This document shows positions 16,816 to 25,374 of a stretch of 64,000 nucleotides of DNA, one piece after another. The DNA is from Candidatus Binatia bacterium (lineage in GTDB: Bacteria; Desulfobacterota; Binatia; UBA9968; JAJDTQ01). The notes below the pieces were generated by a model, which was not told the DNA's origin, did no database searches, and saw nothing but the letters and a program-made list of their open reading frames with translations. A program made the position numbers and the translations under genes. The stretch is from positions 1,341,001 through 1,405,000 of the forward strand of contig OX638375.1 in the NCBI GenBank assembly GCA_951813575.1, given 5' to 3'. The stretch's first letter is position 1. Each line of letters starts with the position of its first letter.

Positions 16816-18756
16816 TCAGGGAGACGCCGGCTCGCTTGCGGGCCGTACCACCTTGACCCTCACCAGGTGGGCTACGATGGCCAGTATCACGGCGGCGGCG
16901 CCCACGCTGAGGGTGACGGCGCCCGGGAACACCATGGTGAAACCGCCCGCCACCAGGAGCACCCGCTCCCATATGGCGGTTTCCTTCGAGACCCAGCCCT
17001 CGAAGCCCGCGGCCAGGGCGAAAAGCGCAAGCGCGGCCGTGCCGGTCGAGAACAGAATCTCGACCACGGTCCCGTCCATCAGCAGGCCGGAATTGAAGAC
17101 GAACATGAACGGAAGCACGAACGCACCGATGGCCATGCGTATGCCGATGAACCCCACGATCATGGGGTTGGCTCCGGCCAGGCCTCCGGCAAGGAACATG
17201 GCGGGCCCCGCGGGCGGCGACATGGGGGCGATGACGGCGAAATAGACCGCGAACAGGTGCGCGGCCAGCGGCGCCACGCCCAGGGACACGGTCACCGGAA
17301 CGATCATGATCGCCGTCAGGATATAGGTGGCGGCCACCGACAGCGGCGCACCGAGCACCAGGGAGGCGATCATGGCGATCACCAGGGCCGGGAACAGGTA
17401 GCCGCCGGAGAAGAGCATCACCATGGAGCCGAACTTGCCGCCGAAGCCAGTGGCGTTGATCGCGGTAACCATGATGGCGCCCGCGGCGATGGGCAACGCC
17501 ACGATGATGGTGGTCCTGGCTCCGGTCTCCAGTCCCTTCAGCACGTTCTTGATGAAGTCCTTGCGCCCCTTCTTCCTGAGCGCGGTGACCGCCAGCAACG
17601 TGGCGATGGCCACCAGCGCGGCCCGGATGGGGGTGTAGCCTTCCAGCAGCACCCAGACGATGACCACCAGCGGCACGATGAAGTGGCCGTCCTCCTTGAG
17701 CACGTCCCACGCGGTGCGCCTGCCCTCGGTGGGGGAGACGATCCCCATCTTCACGCTCTCCAGGTGCACCTGCCAGAAGACCGTGAAGAAATAGAGACAG
17801 GCGGGGATGAACGCCGCCACGATGATCTCGACGTAGGGGATGCCGCTGATGTCGCTCATCAGGAACACGGTGGAGGCCATCACCGGCGGCATGAACATCC
17901 CGCCCATGGACGCCGCCAGCTCCACGGCCCCGGCGAACTCCGGCCGGAAGCCGACGCGTTTCATCATCGGGATGGTGAAGGAGCCGCTGGTGGCGACGTT
18001 GGCGATCTGGCTGCCGGAGATGGTGCCGAAGAGCCCGCTCCCCACCACCGCCACCTTGGCCGGCCCCCCGCGCGCGCGTCCGGCCATGGCGTCCGCCAGG
18101 TCCACGAAGAACGCGGCGCCCCCCAGGTGCAGCAGCAACTGGCCGAAGAGCACGAACAGGATGATGTAGGTGGCCGAGATGTTCATCAGCGAGCCCCACA
18201 TGCCCTGGGGGCTCAGAAACAGCACATCGATCACAAGGTCGAAGGTCAGGCCCGAGTGCCACCAGATCCCGCCGAGAAGATTGCCCCAGAACATGTAGAG
18301 CAGGAAGACCACGGTGACCAGCACCAGCGGCATCCTCGACACCCGCCGCACCCCTTCGAGCACCAGCAGCACCAGCAGGCTGCCGAAGACGAGGTCCATC
18401 AGGGGGGGCTCGTCGATTTGGCTCAGCCACAGCGTGATGCGCTCCAGGTTGACCATCATGTAGACCCAGATGGCCAGCGACAGCACCGCCGGGACGATGT
18501 CCCACACCCCCACCCGGGTCTTCTTGGCCCCCGGCGCGTATACGATGAAGGAGAAGGCCAACAGCCACAACAGGTGCGTCGCCCGGTGCTGAAACACGTT
18601 CAGCTTGCCCACGCCCATGATGAAGACGTACAGGTGGTAGCACGAGTACAGGATGGCGAAGCCGGTGACGAGCTTGCCGGTGAGGCCCGTGAACTCCCTG
18701 CGGCTGCCCTCGGCGTACTCTTCGTACACCCGGCCCAGTGCGGTCATGAATGGCAT
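16816..18756 (-). CDS. TRAP transporter permease, fused small and large membrane subunits
   Basis: 646 residues with many membrane segments. The N-terminal quarter corresponds to the 4-helix small subunit and the rest to the DctM-type large subunit, the fusion usual for TAXI-type TRAP systems. Landmarks are GLFGTISGSQIANVATSGSF, GGMFMPPVMASTVFLMSDIS and PLAAHLFAVYFAVIAPMSPP. TRAP systems are ion-gradient-driven importers. The gene lies 124 nt downstream of the TAXI binding-protein gene on the same strand. The in-frame ATG at 18747 is an alternative start; neither has a good ribosome-binding site. Confidence 0.92.
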   Translation of the reverse strand: MPFMTALGRVYEEYAEGSRREFTGLTGKLVTGFAILYSCYHLYVFIMGVGKLNVFQHRATHLLWLLAFSFIVYAPGAKKTRVGVWDIVPAVLSLAIWVYMMVNLERITLWLSQIDEPPLMDLVFGSLLVLLVLEGVRRVSRMPLVLVTVVFLLYMFWGNLLGGIWWHSGLTFDLVIDVLFLSPQGMWGSLMNISATYIILFVLFGQLLLHLGGAAFFVDLADAMAGRARGGPAKVAVVGSGLFGTISGSQIANVATSGSFTIPMMKRVGFRPEFAGAVELAASMGGMFMPPVMASTVFLMSDISGIPYVEIIVAAFIPACLYFFTVFWQVHLESVKMGIVSPTEGRRTAWDVLKEDGHFIVPLVVIVWVLLEGYTPIRAALVAIATLLAVTALRKKGRKDFIKNVLKGLETGARTTIIVALPIAAGAIMVTAINATGFGGKFGSMVMLFSGGYLFPALVIAMIASLVLGAPLSVAATYILTAIMIVPVTVSLGVAPLAAHLFAVYFAVIAPMSPPAGPAMFLAGGLAGANPMIVGFIGIRMAIGAFVLPFMFVFNSGLLMDGTVVEILFSTGTAALALFALAAGFEGWVSKETAIWERVLLVAGGFTMVFPGAVTLSVGAAAVILAIVAHLVRVKVVRPASEPASP

Positions 18757-18880
18757 GAATCGGTGACTTTGGTCTAGGTCGAGGTCGGCGGGTCGCGCGG
18801 CAAGGGTATGCGGCGCGACGAGGTGCCGGGAGCCGGCGCGGACGTCACGTCCCGCGCCGGTTCCCGACTCGTACGCGCCA

Positions 18881-19885
18881 CTACTTCATGGCGCCCACTT
18901 CGCGGAAATATTTCTTGGTGCCCTCGTGGAGATTCAGCGCATCGGACGCGTTGTCCAGGGCCACCGTGTTGGCCGCGGTCAGCGCCTTGAAGGACGTGTG
19001 CACGTTCACCAGGTAGTCCTGGCCGCCGAAGACCGCCTTGGTGATGGTGTAGGCCTGATCCACGGACAGGTCCGACCGGATGGCGATGATGTCGGCCATG
19101 CGCACGGTGTGGAGAGGCTCGGTGTTGACGAACTTGTAGCCGTATCCGAAGTCCCCCGGGCTATCGAGCTTCACGTACTCGTACCCGAACTCCGCGCCGA
19201 GCTTGTCGATGGCGGCCTTGTCGAGACCCACCCAAACCATCTTCCGGTTGTTGGTGAGATCGACGATCCGGGCGCTCGGCTGCCCCCACAGACCGCCCAG
19301 GCCCTCGATCTGCCCGTCCTGGAGCAGTTCCAGCGAGGGAGCGGAGTACTGGTAATGAATTTTCGCGCCCCAGGCTTCCATGGCCTTGAAGTTGGTGCCG
19401 TGCACCTTGGCCACGTCGTCGAACACCTGGTAGGAGCCGCTTCCCTTGGGACCCACCGAGATGCCGTCCTTGGCCTTGCGGGACACGTAGTCGCCGAAAG
19501 TCTTGAGTCCGGCCTTGGGGGTGGCCACGAACATGAAGAGGTCCGCGCCCCAGAACGCCAGCAGGTTGAATTTGTACGCCTTCTTGAACGGCGCCTGGCC
19601 CCGCTGGGCTGCAACCGCCATGCGCGCCGAGGCGCCCACGGCCACGTCCGCCTTGCCGGTGCCGATCAGCGCCAGACCCGCCGCGGGACTGGAGGTCGGG
19701 ACCGCGACGTTGGAATTCTTGATGCCCCGCCGCAGGGCTTCGCCGACACCTTCCGCCTTCACCTGGAGCGTGCCGCCTGCCGGCGACCCCGCCACCGAGA
19801 TGTTCCACGACTGTGCGAATGCATTCAGGCCCGGCAGCATCAGCACTGCCAAAACCAAGCTTAAGAAAAGAGCTTTCCGGTTCAT
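18881..19885 (-). CDS. TAXI-family TRAP transporter solute-binding protein
   Basis: 334 residues with signal peptide MNRKALFLSLVLAVLMLPGL (cleavage after AFAQ). The mature domain is TAXI-like: WNISVAGSPAGGTLQVKAEG, PAAGLALIGTGKADVAVGAS, GISVGPKGSGSYQVFDDV. TAXI proteins bind small carboxylates or amino acids for TRAP permeases. The ATG follows AGGAGG with 7-nt spacing. It is divergent from the TTT binding-protein gene; the 214-nt gap 19886-20099 must contain both promoters. Confidence 0.92.
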   Translation of the reverse strand: MNRKALFLSLVLAVLMLPGLNAFAQSWNISVAGSPAGGTLQVKAEGVGEALRRGIKNSNVAVPTSSPAAGLALIGTGKADVAVGASARMAVAAQRGQAPFKKAYKFNLLAFWGADLFMFVATPKAGLKTFGDYVSRKAKDGISVGPKGSGSYQVFDDVAKVHGTNFKAMEAWGAKIHYQYSAPSLELLQDGQIEGLGGLWGQPSARIVDLTNNRKMVWVGLDKAAIDKLGAEFGYEYVKLDSPGDFGYGYKFVNTEPLHTVRMADIIAIRSDLSVDQAYTITKAVFGGQDYLVNVHTSFKALTAANTVALDNASDALNLHEGTKKYFREVGAMK

Positions 19886-20099
19886 TCAAATACCTCCTGG
19901 GTTTTGTCGATTCGGCCTGTTTATCCCATTTGCCATGCAACATCAACAACAAGTATCGTCGGCCAAGGGCCGGATGGAACGGGCGGTCGGTCGCCAGCGG
20001 ATTCCGGTCGAACAGACAGCTTGGCTTGAGTTGGACAAATGGTCATGGGTGAGCTACAGACGATACCCCAACATACTTTCTAGTCAGGAGGACTACCAA

Positions 20100-21095
20100 A
20101 TGAGACGAAGCAACATCGTTGGACGCTTGACCTTGGCCGCCGTCGCGGCGTTCACACTGGCGTTCAGCGTTCCAAACCCGGCCCTGGCAGCCGAAAAGGT
20201 GCTGGACAAGATCCATTTCCTCATTCCCGGCGGCGCCGGCGGCGGCTGGGACGGCACCGCCCGCGGCACCGGAGAGGCGCTGACCAAGGCCGGCATTGTC
20301 GGCTCGGCCTCGTACGAGAACATGTCCGGCGGCGGCGGCGGCAAGGCCATCGGCTTCCTCATCGAGAACGCCGCGTCGAACCATGGCACCTTGATGGTCA
20401 ACTCCACGCCCATCATCATCCGCTCGCTGACGGGGCGCTTTCCCCACAATTTCCGCGATCTGACCATGATCGCCGGCACCATCGGGGACTACCAGGCACT
20501 CATCACGGGCAAGAACAGCCCCTACAAGAACTTCGCCGACGTGGTGGCGGCCTACAAGAAGAACCCGAAGAACGTATCCGTCGGCGGCGGTTCGGTACCC
20601 GGATCGCTGGACCACCTGGTTGCCGCCATGGCCTTTCAGGCGGCCGGTGCCGACCCGACCAAGGTCAAGTACATTCCCTATGACGCGGGCGGCAAGCTGA
20701 ACGCCGCCATCCTGTCCGGCGAGGTCGCCGCCGGCTCCACCGGTTTCTCCGAGGCCGTGGCGCTGGCGAAGGCCGGGGAGATGCGCATTCTGGCGGTGAC
20801 CTCCCCGGCGCGCGTGCCCGCGTTCAAGGACGCGCCGACCCTGAAGGAGCAGGGCTACGACGTGACCTTCGTCAACTGGCGCGGCTTCTTCGGCGCCCCG
20901 GGGCTGCCGGCGGAAAAGGCGGACCAGTACCGCAAGGCCCTGGCGGCGATGTACGCCACGTCCGAATGGAAGGCCGTGCGCGACCGCAACGGCTGGGTCG
21001 ACATCCACAACCCCGGCGACAAGTTCACCGCGTTCCTGGAAAACCAGGAGAAGGTGATCAAGACGCTGATGCAGCAGCTCGGCTTCCTGAAGTAA
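20100..21095 (+). CDS. Tripartite tricarboxylate transporter (TTT) substrate-binding protein, TctC-like
   Basis: 331 residues from ATG 20100, preceded by AGGAGG at 8 nt; the frame runs far upstream but as a shadow of the TAXI gene. Signal peptide with cleavage after PALA. The mature protein has the Bug/TctC hallmarks: IHFLIPGGAGGGWDGTAR, VGGGSVPGSLDHLVAA, and RGFFGAPGLPAEKADQYRKA. Bug proteins are Venus-flytrap receptors for carboxylates, amides and aromatics. It is the first gene of tctC-tctB-tctA. Confidence 0.92.
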   Translation: MRRSNIVGRLTLAAVAAFTLAFSVPNPALAAEKVLDKIHFLIPGGAGGGWDGTARGTGEALTKAGIVGSASYENMSGGGGGKAIGFLIENAASNHGTLMVNSTPIIIRSLTGRFPHNFRDLTMIAGTIGDYQALITGKNSPYKNFADVVAAYKKNPKNVSVGGGSVPGSLDHLVAAMAFQAAGADPTKVKYIPYDAGGKLNAAILSGEVAAGSTGFSEAVALAKAGEMRILAVTSPARVPAFKDAPTLKEQGYDVTFVNWRGFFGAPGLPAEKADQYRKALAAMYATSEWKAVRDRNGWVDIHNPGDKFTAFLENQEKVIKTLMQQLGFLK

Positions 21096-21174
21096 CCGCC
21101 CCCATGTCCGGGGCGCCCGCGGTGACGGCCCGGACTTCTCTCCCTCCGTGTGCGCAACGAGCAGGAGTGGATTC

Positions 21175-21660
21175 ATGACTCTCGAACGCGCCATCGCCCT
21201 GATATTCGTCGTCGTCTGCGTGGCCTACGGGTACACGGCCTTCGTGGTCATGGAGGCATCGCTCCTCCCCTTCGAGCGCAATATGACCTTCCTGCCCAAC
21301 GTGCTGCCGAAATGGCTGAGCGTCATCGGGGCGTTCGTAGGGCTCGCCGTGCTGGTCCAGTCCGGTCCCGGGACCGGCGGCCAGACCGCCGACGACGACA
21401 TCGACATCGGCAACCTCCGGCAGTACAAGCTCGGCCAGGCGATCCTGCTGCTAGTGCTCATGGTCGCCTACGCGCTGCTGCTTCGACCCGTGGGCTTCGT
21501 GACCACCACGACGCTCTTCCTGGTCCTCGGTGCAATGATCCTCGGCGAGCGGCGCTACGTCCTCCTCGTGCCGGTTGCCGTGCTTTCGGCGTTCCTGATC
21601 TGGTACCTGGTGCAGGAAGTGCTCGGCATCTTCCTTCGGCCCTGGCCCTGGTTCCTTTAA
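21175..21660 (+). CDS. TTT small membrane protein, TctB-like
   Basis: 161 residues with about four membrane segments, the size and topology of TctB (FPNVLPKWLS-like LPNVLPKWLSVIGAFVGLAV and LRPVGFVTTTTLFLVLGAMI). ATG 21175 has AGGAG with 7-nt spacing. It lies between the binding protein and TctA genes, the canonical order. TctB sequences are poorly conserved, so topology and context carry the call. Confidence 0.88.
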   Translation: MTLERAIALIFVVVCVAYGYTAFVVMEASLLPFERNMTFLPNVLPKWLSVIGAFVGLAVLVQSGPGTGGQTADDDIDIGNLRQYKLGQAILLLVLMVAYALLLRPVGFVTTTTLFLVLGAMILGERRYVLLVPVAVLSAFLIWYLVQEVLGIFLRPWPWFL

Positions 21661-21672
21661 GGAGGATCGACG

Positions 21673-23193
21673 ATGATCGAAGGAATCCTCTCCGGTCTGT
21701 CGACCGCCTTCAGCATCCAGAACCTCCTCATGGTCGTTGCCGGGTGTCTGATCGGAACCCTGATCGGCATGCTGCCGGGCCTCGGCCCCATGTCGATCAT
21801 CGCCATCATGATCCCCATCGCCATACAGATCGGCGACCCCGCGGCCGCGCTGATCCTGTTGGCGGGCGTGTACTACGGCGCCATCTTCGGCGGCTCCACG
21901 TCCTCCATCCTCATCAATGCGCCGGGCGTGGCCGGCACCGTCGCCACGGCGTTCGACGGCTACCCCATGGCGCGGCAGGGACAGGCCGGCAAGGCGCTGA
22001 CCGTCGCCGCCATCGGGTCTTTCTCCGGCGGCACCATCGGCGCCATCCTGCTGATGGGGTTCGCGCCCGGATTGGCCACGGTAGCCCTCTTGTTCCACTC
22101 CGCCGAGTATTTCGCGCTGATGGTGGTGGGCCTCGCCGCCATCGCGGCCTTCGCGGGCTCGGGCCAGGTGGCCAAGGCCCTGATGATGACCGTCCTGGGC
22201 GTGATGCTGGCCACCGTCGGCGAGAGCGCCCTGTTCAACGCGCCGCGCTTCACCTTCGGCATCCAGGACCTGCAGAGCGGCATCAGCTTCATTACGCTGG
22301 CCATGGCGCTGTTCGCCTTGCCCGAGGCCCTGTACCTAGTCCTCAACCCCAAGCGTTCGGAACGCGAGGGGGACGAGGGCGGCAAGATCGCCAACCTGCG
22401 CATCACGCGTGACGAGGCCAGGGAAATCGCGCCGGTCATCGGCCGCCAGTCGCTCCAGGGGTTCTTCATCGGGGTGATGCCGGGCGCGGGGGCGACCATC
22501 GCGTCGTTTCTCGGCTACGCCGTCGAACGCAACATCGCCAAGGGAGAAGATCGGGCCAAGTTCGGCAAAGGGTCCATCAAGGGGCTGGCCGCGCCGGAGA
22601 CCGCCAACAACGCGGCCTGCACCGGCTCGTTCGTGCCGCTGCTCACCCTGGGCATTCCCGGGTCCGGCACCACCGCCATCCTGCTGGGCGCCCTCATCGC
22701 CCTCAACGTGGCGCCCGGGCCGCGCCTGATGGTGGACAATCCCTCCATCTTCTGGGCGGTAATCATCTCCATGTACCTCGGCAACGTCGTGCTGCTGATC
22801 CTCAACCTGCCGCTGATCCCGTACATCGCCAAGCTGCTGGAGATTCCCCGCAACTACCTGATCCCGTTCATCCTGTTCTTCACCATGATGGGCAGCTACA
22901 TCGGCCAGAACAACGCAACGGAGTTGCTGCTCCTGACCGGCATGGGGATCGTGGCGACGATCATGCGCATGGCCGGCTATCCGCTGGCGCCGATGCTCAT
23001 CGGGTTCATCCTCGGACCGCTGCTGGAGAACAATTTCGCCCGCGCCATGAACCTCACCGACGGCATCGGCTTCATCTGGCAGCGACCCATGACCCTCGCG
23101 CTGCTGGTCTTCGCGGTGGTGCTGATCTTCATGCCGTCCATTCGCGCGGGCCTCGGGCGGCTCAAGGGAGATGAAGCGGCCCGGGGTGACTGA
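21673..23193 (+). CDS. TTT large membrane protein, TctA-like
   Basis: 506 residues with about twelve membrane segments. Conserved TctA stretches are GTLIGMLPGLGPMSIIA, YYGAIFGGSTSSILINAPG, GVMPGAGATIASFLGYAVE and TLGIPGSGTTAILLGAL. It is the transport channel of the system, driven by an ion gradient. AAGGAGG precedes the ATG. Ten nucleotides separate it from the MetE-like gene, so the two are very likely co-transcribed. Confidence 0.93.
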   Translation: MIEGILSGLSTAFSIQNLLMVVAGCLIGTLIGMLPGLGPMSIIAIMIPIAIQIGDPAAALILLAGVYYGAIFGGSTSSILINAPGVAGTVATAFDGYPMARQGQAGKALTVAAIGSFSGGTIGAILLMGFAPGLATVALLFHSAEYFALMVVGLAAIAAFAGSGQVAKALMMTVLGVMLATVGESALFNAPRFTFGIQDLQSGISFITLAMALFALPEALYLVLNPKRSEREGDEGGKIANLRITRDEAREIAPVIGRQSLQGFFIGVMPGAGATIASFLGYAVERNIAKGEDRAKFGKGSIKGLAAPETANNAACTGSFVPLLTLGIPGSGTTAILLGALIALNVAPGPRLMVDNPSIFWAVIISMYLGNVVLLILNLPLIPYIAKLLEIPRNYLIPFILFFTMMGSYIGQNNATELLLLTGMGIVATIMRMAGYPLAPMLIGFILGPLLENNFARAMNLTDGIGFIWQRPMTLALLVFAVVLIFMPSIRAGLGRLKGDEAARGD

Positions 23194-23203
23194 CGGAGCC
23201 GGC

Positions 23204-24391
23204 ATGAGCACCGAACCCGGCCTGCGCGGGCTGCGGGCGGAGCACATCGGCAGCCTGGTCCACCCGGGCGCGCTGTCGGAGGTATTCCTCCGGTACGACC
23301 GGGGCGAGGCCGCGGAAGAGGAGCTGCTCCGAGCCCAGGATGAAGCCATCGGAGACGTCATCCGAAAGCAGGAGGCCATCGGGCTGCAGGTGGTGGGCGA
23401 CGGCGAACTCAGACGCCGGAACTTCCAGGAGAGCTTCTCCGCGTGCGTCTCCGGCTTCGACGTGCCGCGGGAAGCCGCCCGTTTCTACATCGATGAGAAC
23501 CCCAACAAGACGCCCCTGGAACGGGCCGAGCAGGACTTCAACGCGGCCGGGCCGCCCATCGTCACCCGGCGCAAGACCGTCGCCAGACTGAGCCTCGTCC
23601 GCAACATGCCGCTGGAAGAGTACCGGTTCGCAAGCCGCACGGCCACGCAACCGGTCAAACCCACCCTCATCGGCCCGGACCGCATCGCCCAGCGGTTCAA
23701 GTGGGAAGACTCCGGCTCCGTGTACCCGGGCGGCCTGGACGAGTTCGTCGACGACGTGGTGCGCGTCGAGCGAAGCATGATCGCCGAGCTGGTGGCGGCG
23801 GGCTGCCGTTACATCCAGATCGACGCGCCCGGCTACACCGCATACGTGGACCAGGTCTCGCTGGACCGGATGCGCTCCCGCGGCGAAGACCCGCAGGTGA
23901 ACCTCGAGCGCTCCATCCGCGCCGACAACGCCTTGATCGACGGCTTTCCCGGGGTGACCTTCGGCATCCACCTGTGCCGGGGCAACGCCCGCACCCTCGA
24001 TCCGGAGACCGGGGAACTGGTGCCGCAGTGGCATCGCGAAGGACACTACGACGCCATCGCCGAGCGCCTCTTCACCGGCCTGCGGCACCACCGGTTCCTG
24101 CTGGAGTACGACAGCGACCGCGCGGGCTCTTTCGAATCGCTCCGTTTCGTGCCCGCCGGCAAGACCGTGGTGCTCGGTCTGGTCACCACCAAGAGCGCCC
24201 GTGTCGAAAGCGTGAACGAGTTGAGGGGACGCGTGGACGAAGCGAGCCGGTACTGCCCGCCGGAACAACTGGCGTTGAGCCCGCAATGCGGCTTCGGCGG
24301 CCTCTACAGCCAACGCCTGAGCGAGGACGACCAGTGGCGCAAGCTCGAGCGCATACTGGAGACGGCCTCGGCTATATGGGGTAGCGGCTAA
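23204..24391 (+). CDS. MetE C-terminal-domain-like zinc methyltransferase
   Basis: 395 residues, equivalent to the catalytic C-terminal barrel of cobalamin-independent methionine synthase without the N-terminal domain (full MetE is about 750). All four zinc ligands are placeable: His about 256 and Cys about 258 in GIHLCRGN, Glu about 301 in LLEYDSD, and Cys about 362 in LSPQCGFGG. N-terminal landmark RAEHIGSLVHP matches family members annotated as 5-methyltetrahydropteroyltriglutamate-homocysteine methyltransferase-like. Such stand-alone proteins may transfer methyl groups from other donors. ATG 23204 follows GGAG, 10 nt after tctA, suggesting the imported compound is its substrate. Confidence 0.85.
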   Translation: MSTEPGLRGLRAEHIGSLVHPGALSEVFLRYDRGEAAEEELLRAQDEAIGDVIRKQEAIGLQVVGDGELRRRNFQESFSACVSGFDVPREAARFYIDENPNKTPLERAEQDFNAAGPPIVTRRKTVARLSLVRNMPLEEYRFASRTATQPVKPTLIGPDRIAQRFKWEDSGSVYPGGLDEFVDDVVRVERSMIAELVAAGCRYIQIDAPGYTAYVDQVSLDRMRSRGEDPQVNLERSIRADNALIDGFPGVTFGIHLCRGNARTLDPETGELVPQWHREGHYDAIAERLFTGLRHHRFLLEYDSDRAGSFESLRFVPAGKTVVLGLVTTKSARVESVNELRGRVDEASRYCPPEQLALSPQCGFGGLYSQRLSEDDQWRKLERILETASAIWGSG

Positions 24392-24406
24392 ACGGCGCCG
24401 CCGGTC

Positions 24407-25255
24407 CTACCGTCCCGGCGCGATGGCGGCCTGCCCTGCCTGGGGCCACGCCACCGGCGCGCTCGCCTTGGACAAACGCTCTTCCAGCGGCAGGCTCTCG
24501 TCCCAGTGGTAGGCGATGAAGCGGCGGCCGTTGATGCCGTCGGACGCCTCGGAAGCGAGCCACACCACGGGCTTCTCCATGACCGGCGGCTGGATGAGCT
24601 GATCCCGGGGGTAGGGAGCGTCCTGGGGTATCAGGTTGGTGTTGGCCGGTCCGCCCGGCACCAGCACGTTGGCGGTGACGCCGGTGTCTTCGAGCTCCTG
24701 GCACAGGGTGGCCATGAAGGCTTCGTGGCCCGCCTTGGACGGCCCGTAGGGCGAGCCGTACGCCCGGTACATGGTATCCAGGCTGGTGGTGACGCCGATG
24801 ATCCGGCCCCACCCCTTCTCGATCATGTGCCCGACGGCGGCGCGCACCATGTAGAAGGGACCTCCGCAGTTCACCGCGAATACCCGCACCCAGGCCTCGG
24901 GGGAGACCTCCCAGCACTTCTCGCGGAACTCGGAAGTCAGGCCCACGTTGCGCGGGTTGGTGCCGGCGTTGTTGACGAGGATGTCCAGACCGCCCAGGTC
25001 GGAGATGGCGGTCCCCACCGCCCTCGCCGCGCTCTCCCAACTGCTCACACTCTCCACGATGGGCAGGACGCTGTCCTTCCCGGCCACGGCGCGCACCTCG
25101 TCCGCCGTGCGGTGGACCCACTCCTCGCTGACGTCCATCATGGCCACCCGCGCTCCCGCGGCGGTCAGGGCGAACGTCATGCGGCGGCCGAAGCCGATGG
25201 GGCTGCCGGCCCCGGTCACCAACGCCACTTTTCCTTCCAAGGGTTTGTCAGCCAT
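24407..25255 (-). CDS. Short-chain dehydrogenase/reductase (SDR)
   Basis: 282 residues. Cofactor loop TGAGSPIGFGRR (an enlarged TGxxxGxG), NNAG in LDILVNNAGTNPRN, Ser in GVTTSLDTM and active-site YGPSK. The C-terminus is about 30 residues longer than a classical SDR. Substrate unknown. ATG 25255 has GAGGAGG upstream; the in-frame ATG at 25300 would add 15 residues without family character. It is convergent with the MetE-like gene, 15 nt apart. Confidence 0.87.
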   Translation of the reverse strand: MADKPLEGKVALVTGAGSPIGFGRRMTFALTAAGARVAMMDVSEEWVHRTADEVRAVAGKDSVLPIVESVSSWESAARAVGTAISDLGGLDILVNNAGTNPRNVGLTSEFREKCWEVSPEAWVRVFAVNCGGPFYMVRAAVGHMIEKGWGRIIGVTTSLDTMYRAYGSPYGPSKAGHEAFMATLCQELEDTGVTANVLVPGGPANTNLIPQDAPYPRDQLIQPPVMEKPVVWLASEASDGINGRRFIAYHWDESLPLEERLSKASAPVAWPQAGQAAIAPGR

Positions 25256-25374
25256 CAGCAGGTGCCTCCTCTTCCATAGTCTCTCGAGAGTGAACCGCAC
25301 GCGTCACCGTGCGCCACGAAGGACCCTACACCGGTGACCTGCAACATACAAATCGGCGGCGGGAGGACGGCCCC

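Noticed and set aside
16058..18643. 861-codon minus-strand frame overlapping the TRAP permease gene
   Set aside because: Arg/Gly/His-rich shadow in another frame; the real TRAP permease with membrane segments occupies the region.
16729..18777. 682-codon plus-strand frame opposite the TRAP permease
   Set aside because: Antisense shadow rich in His, Gln, Asp and Arg with no recognisable domain.
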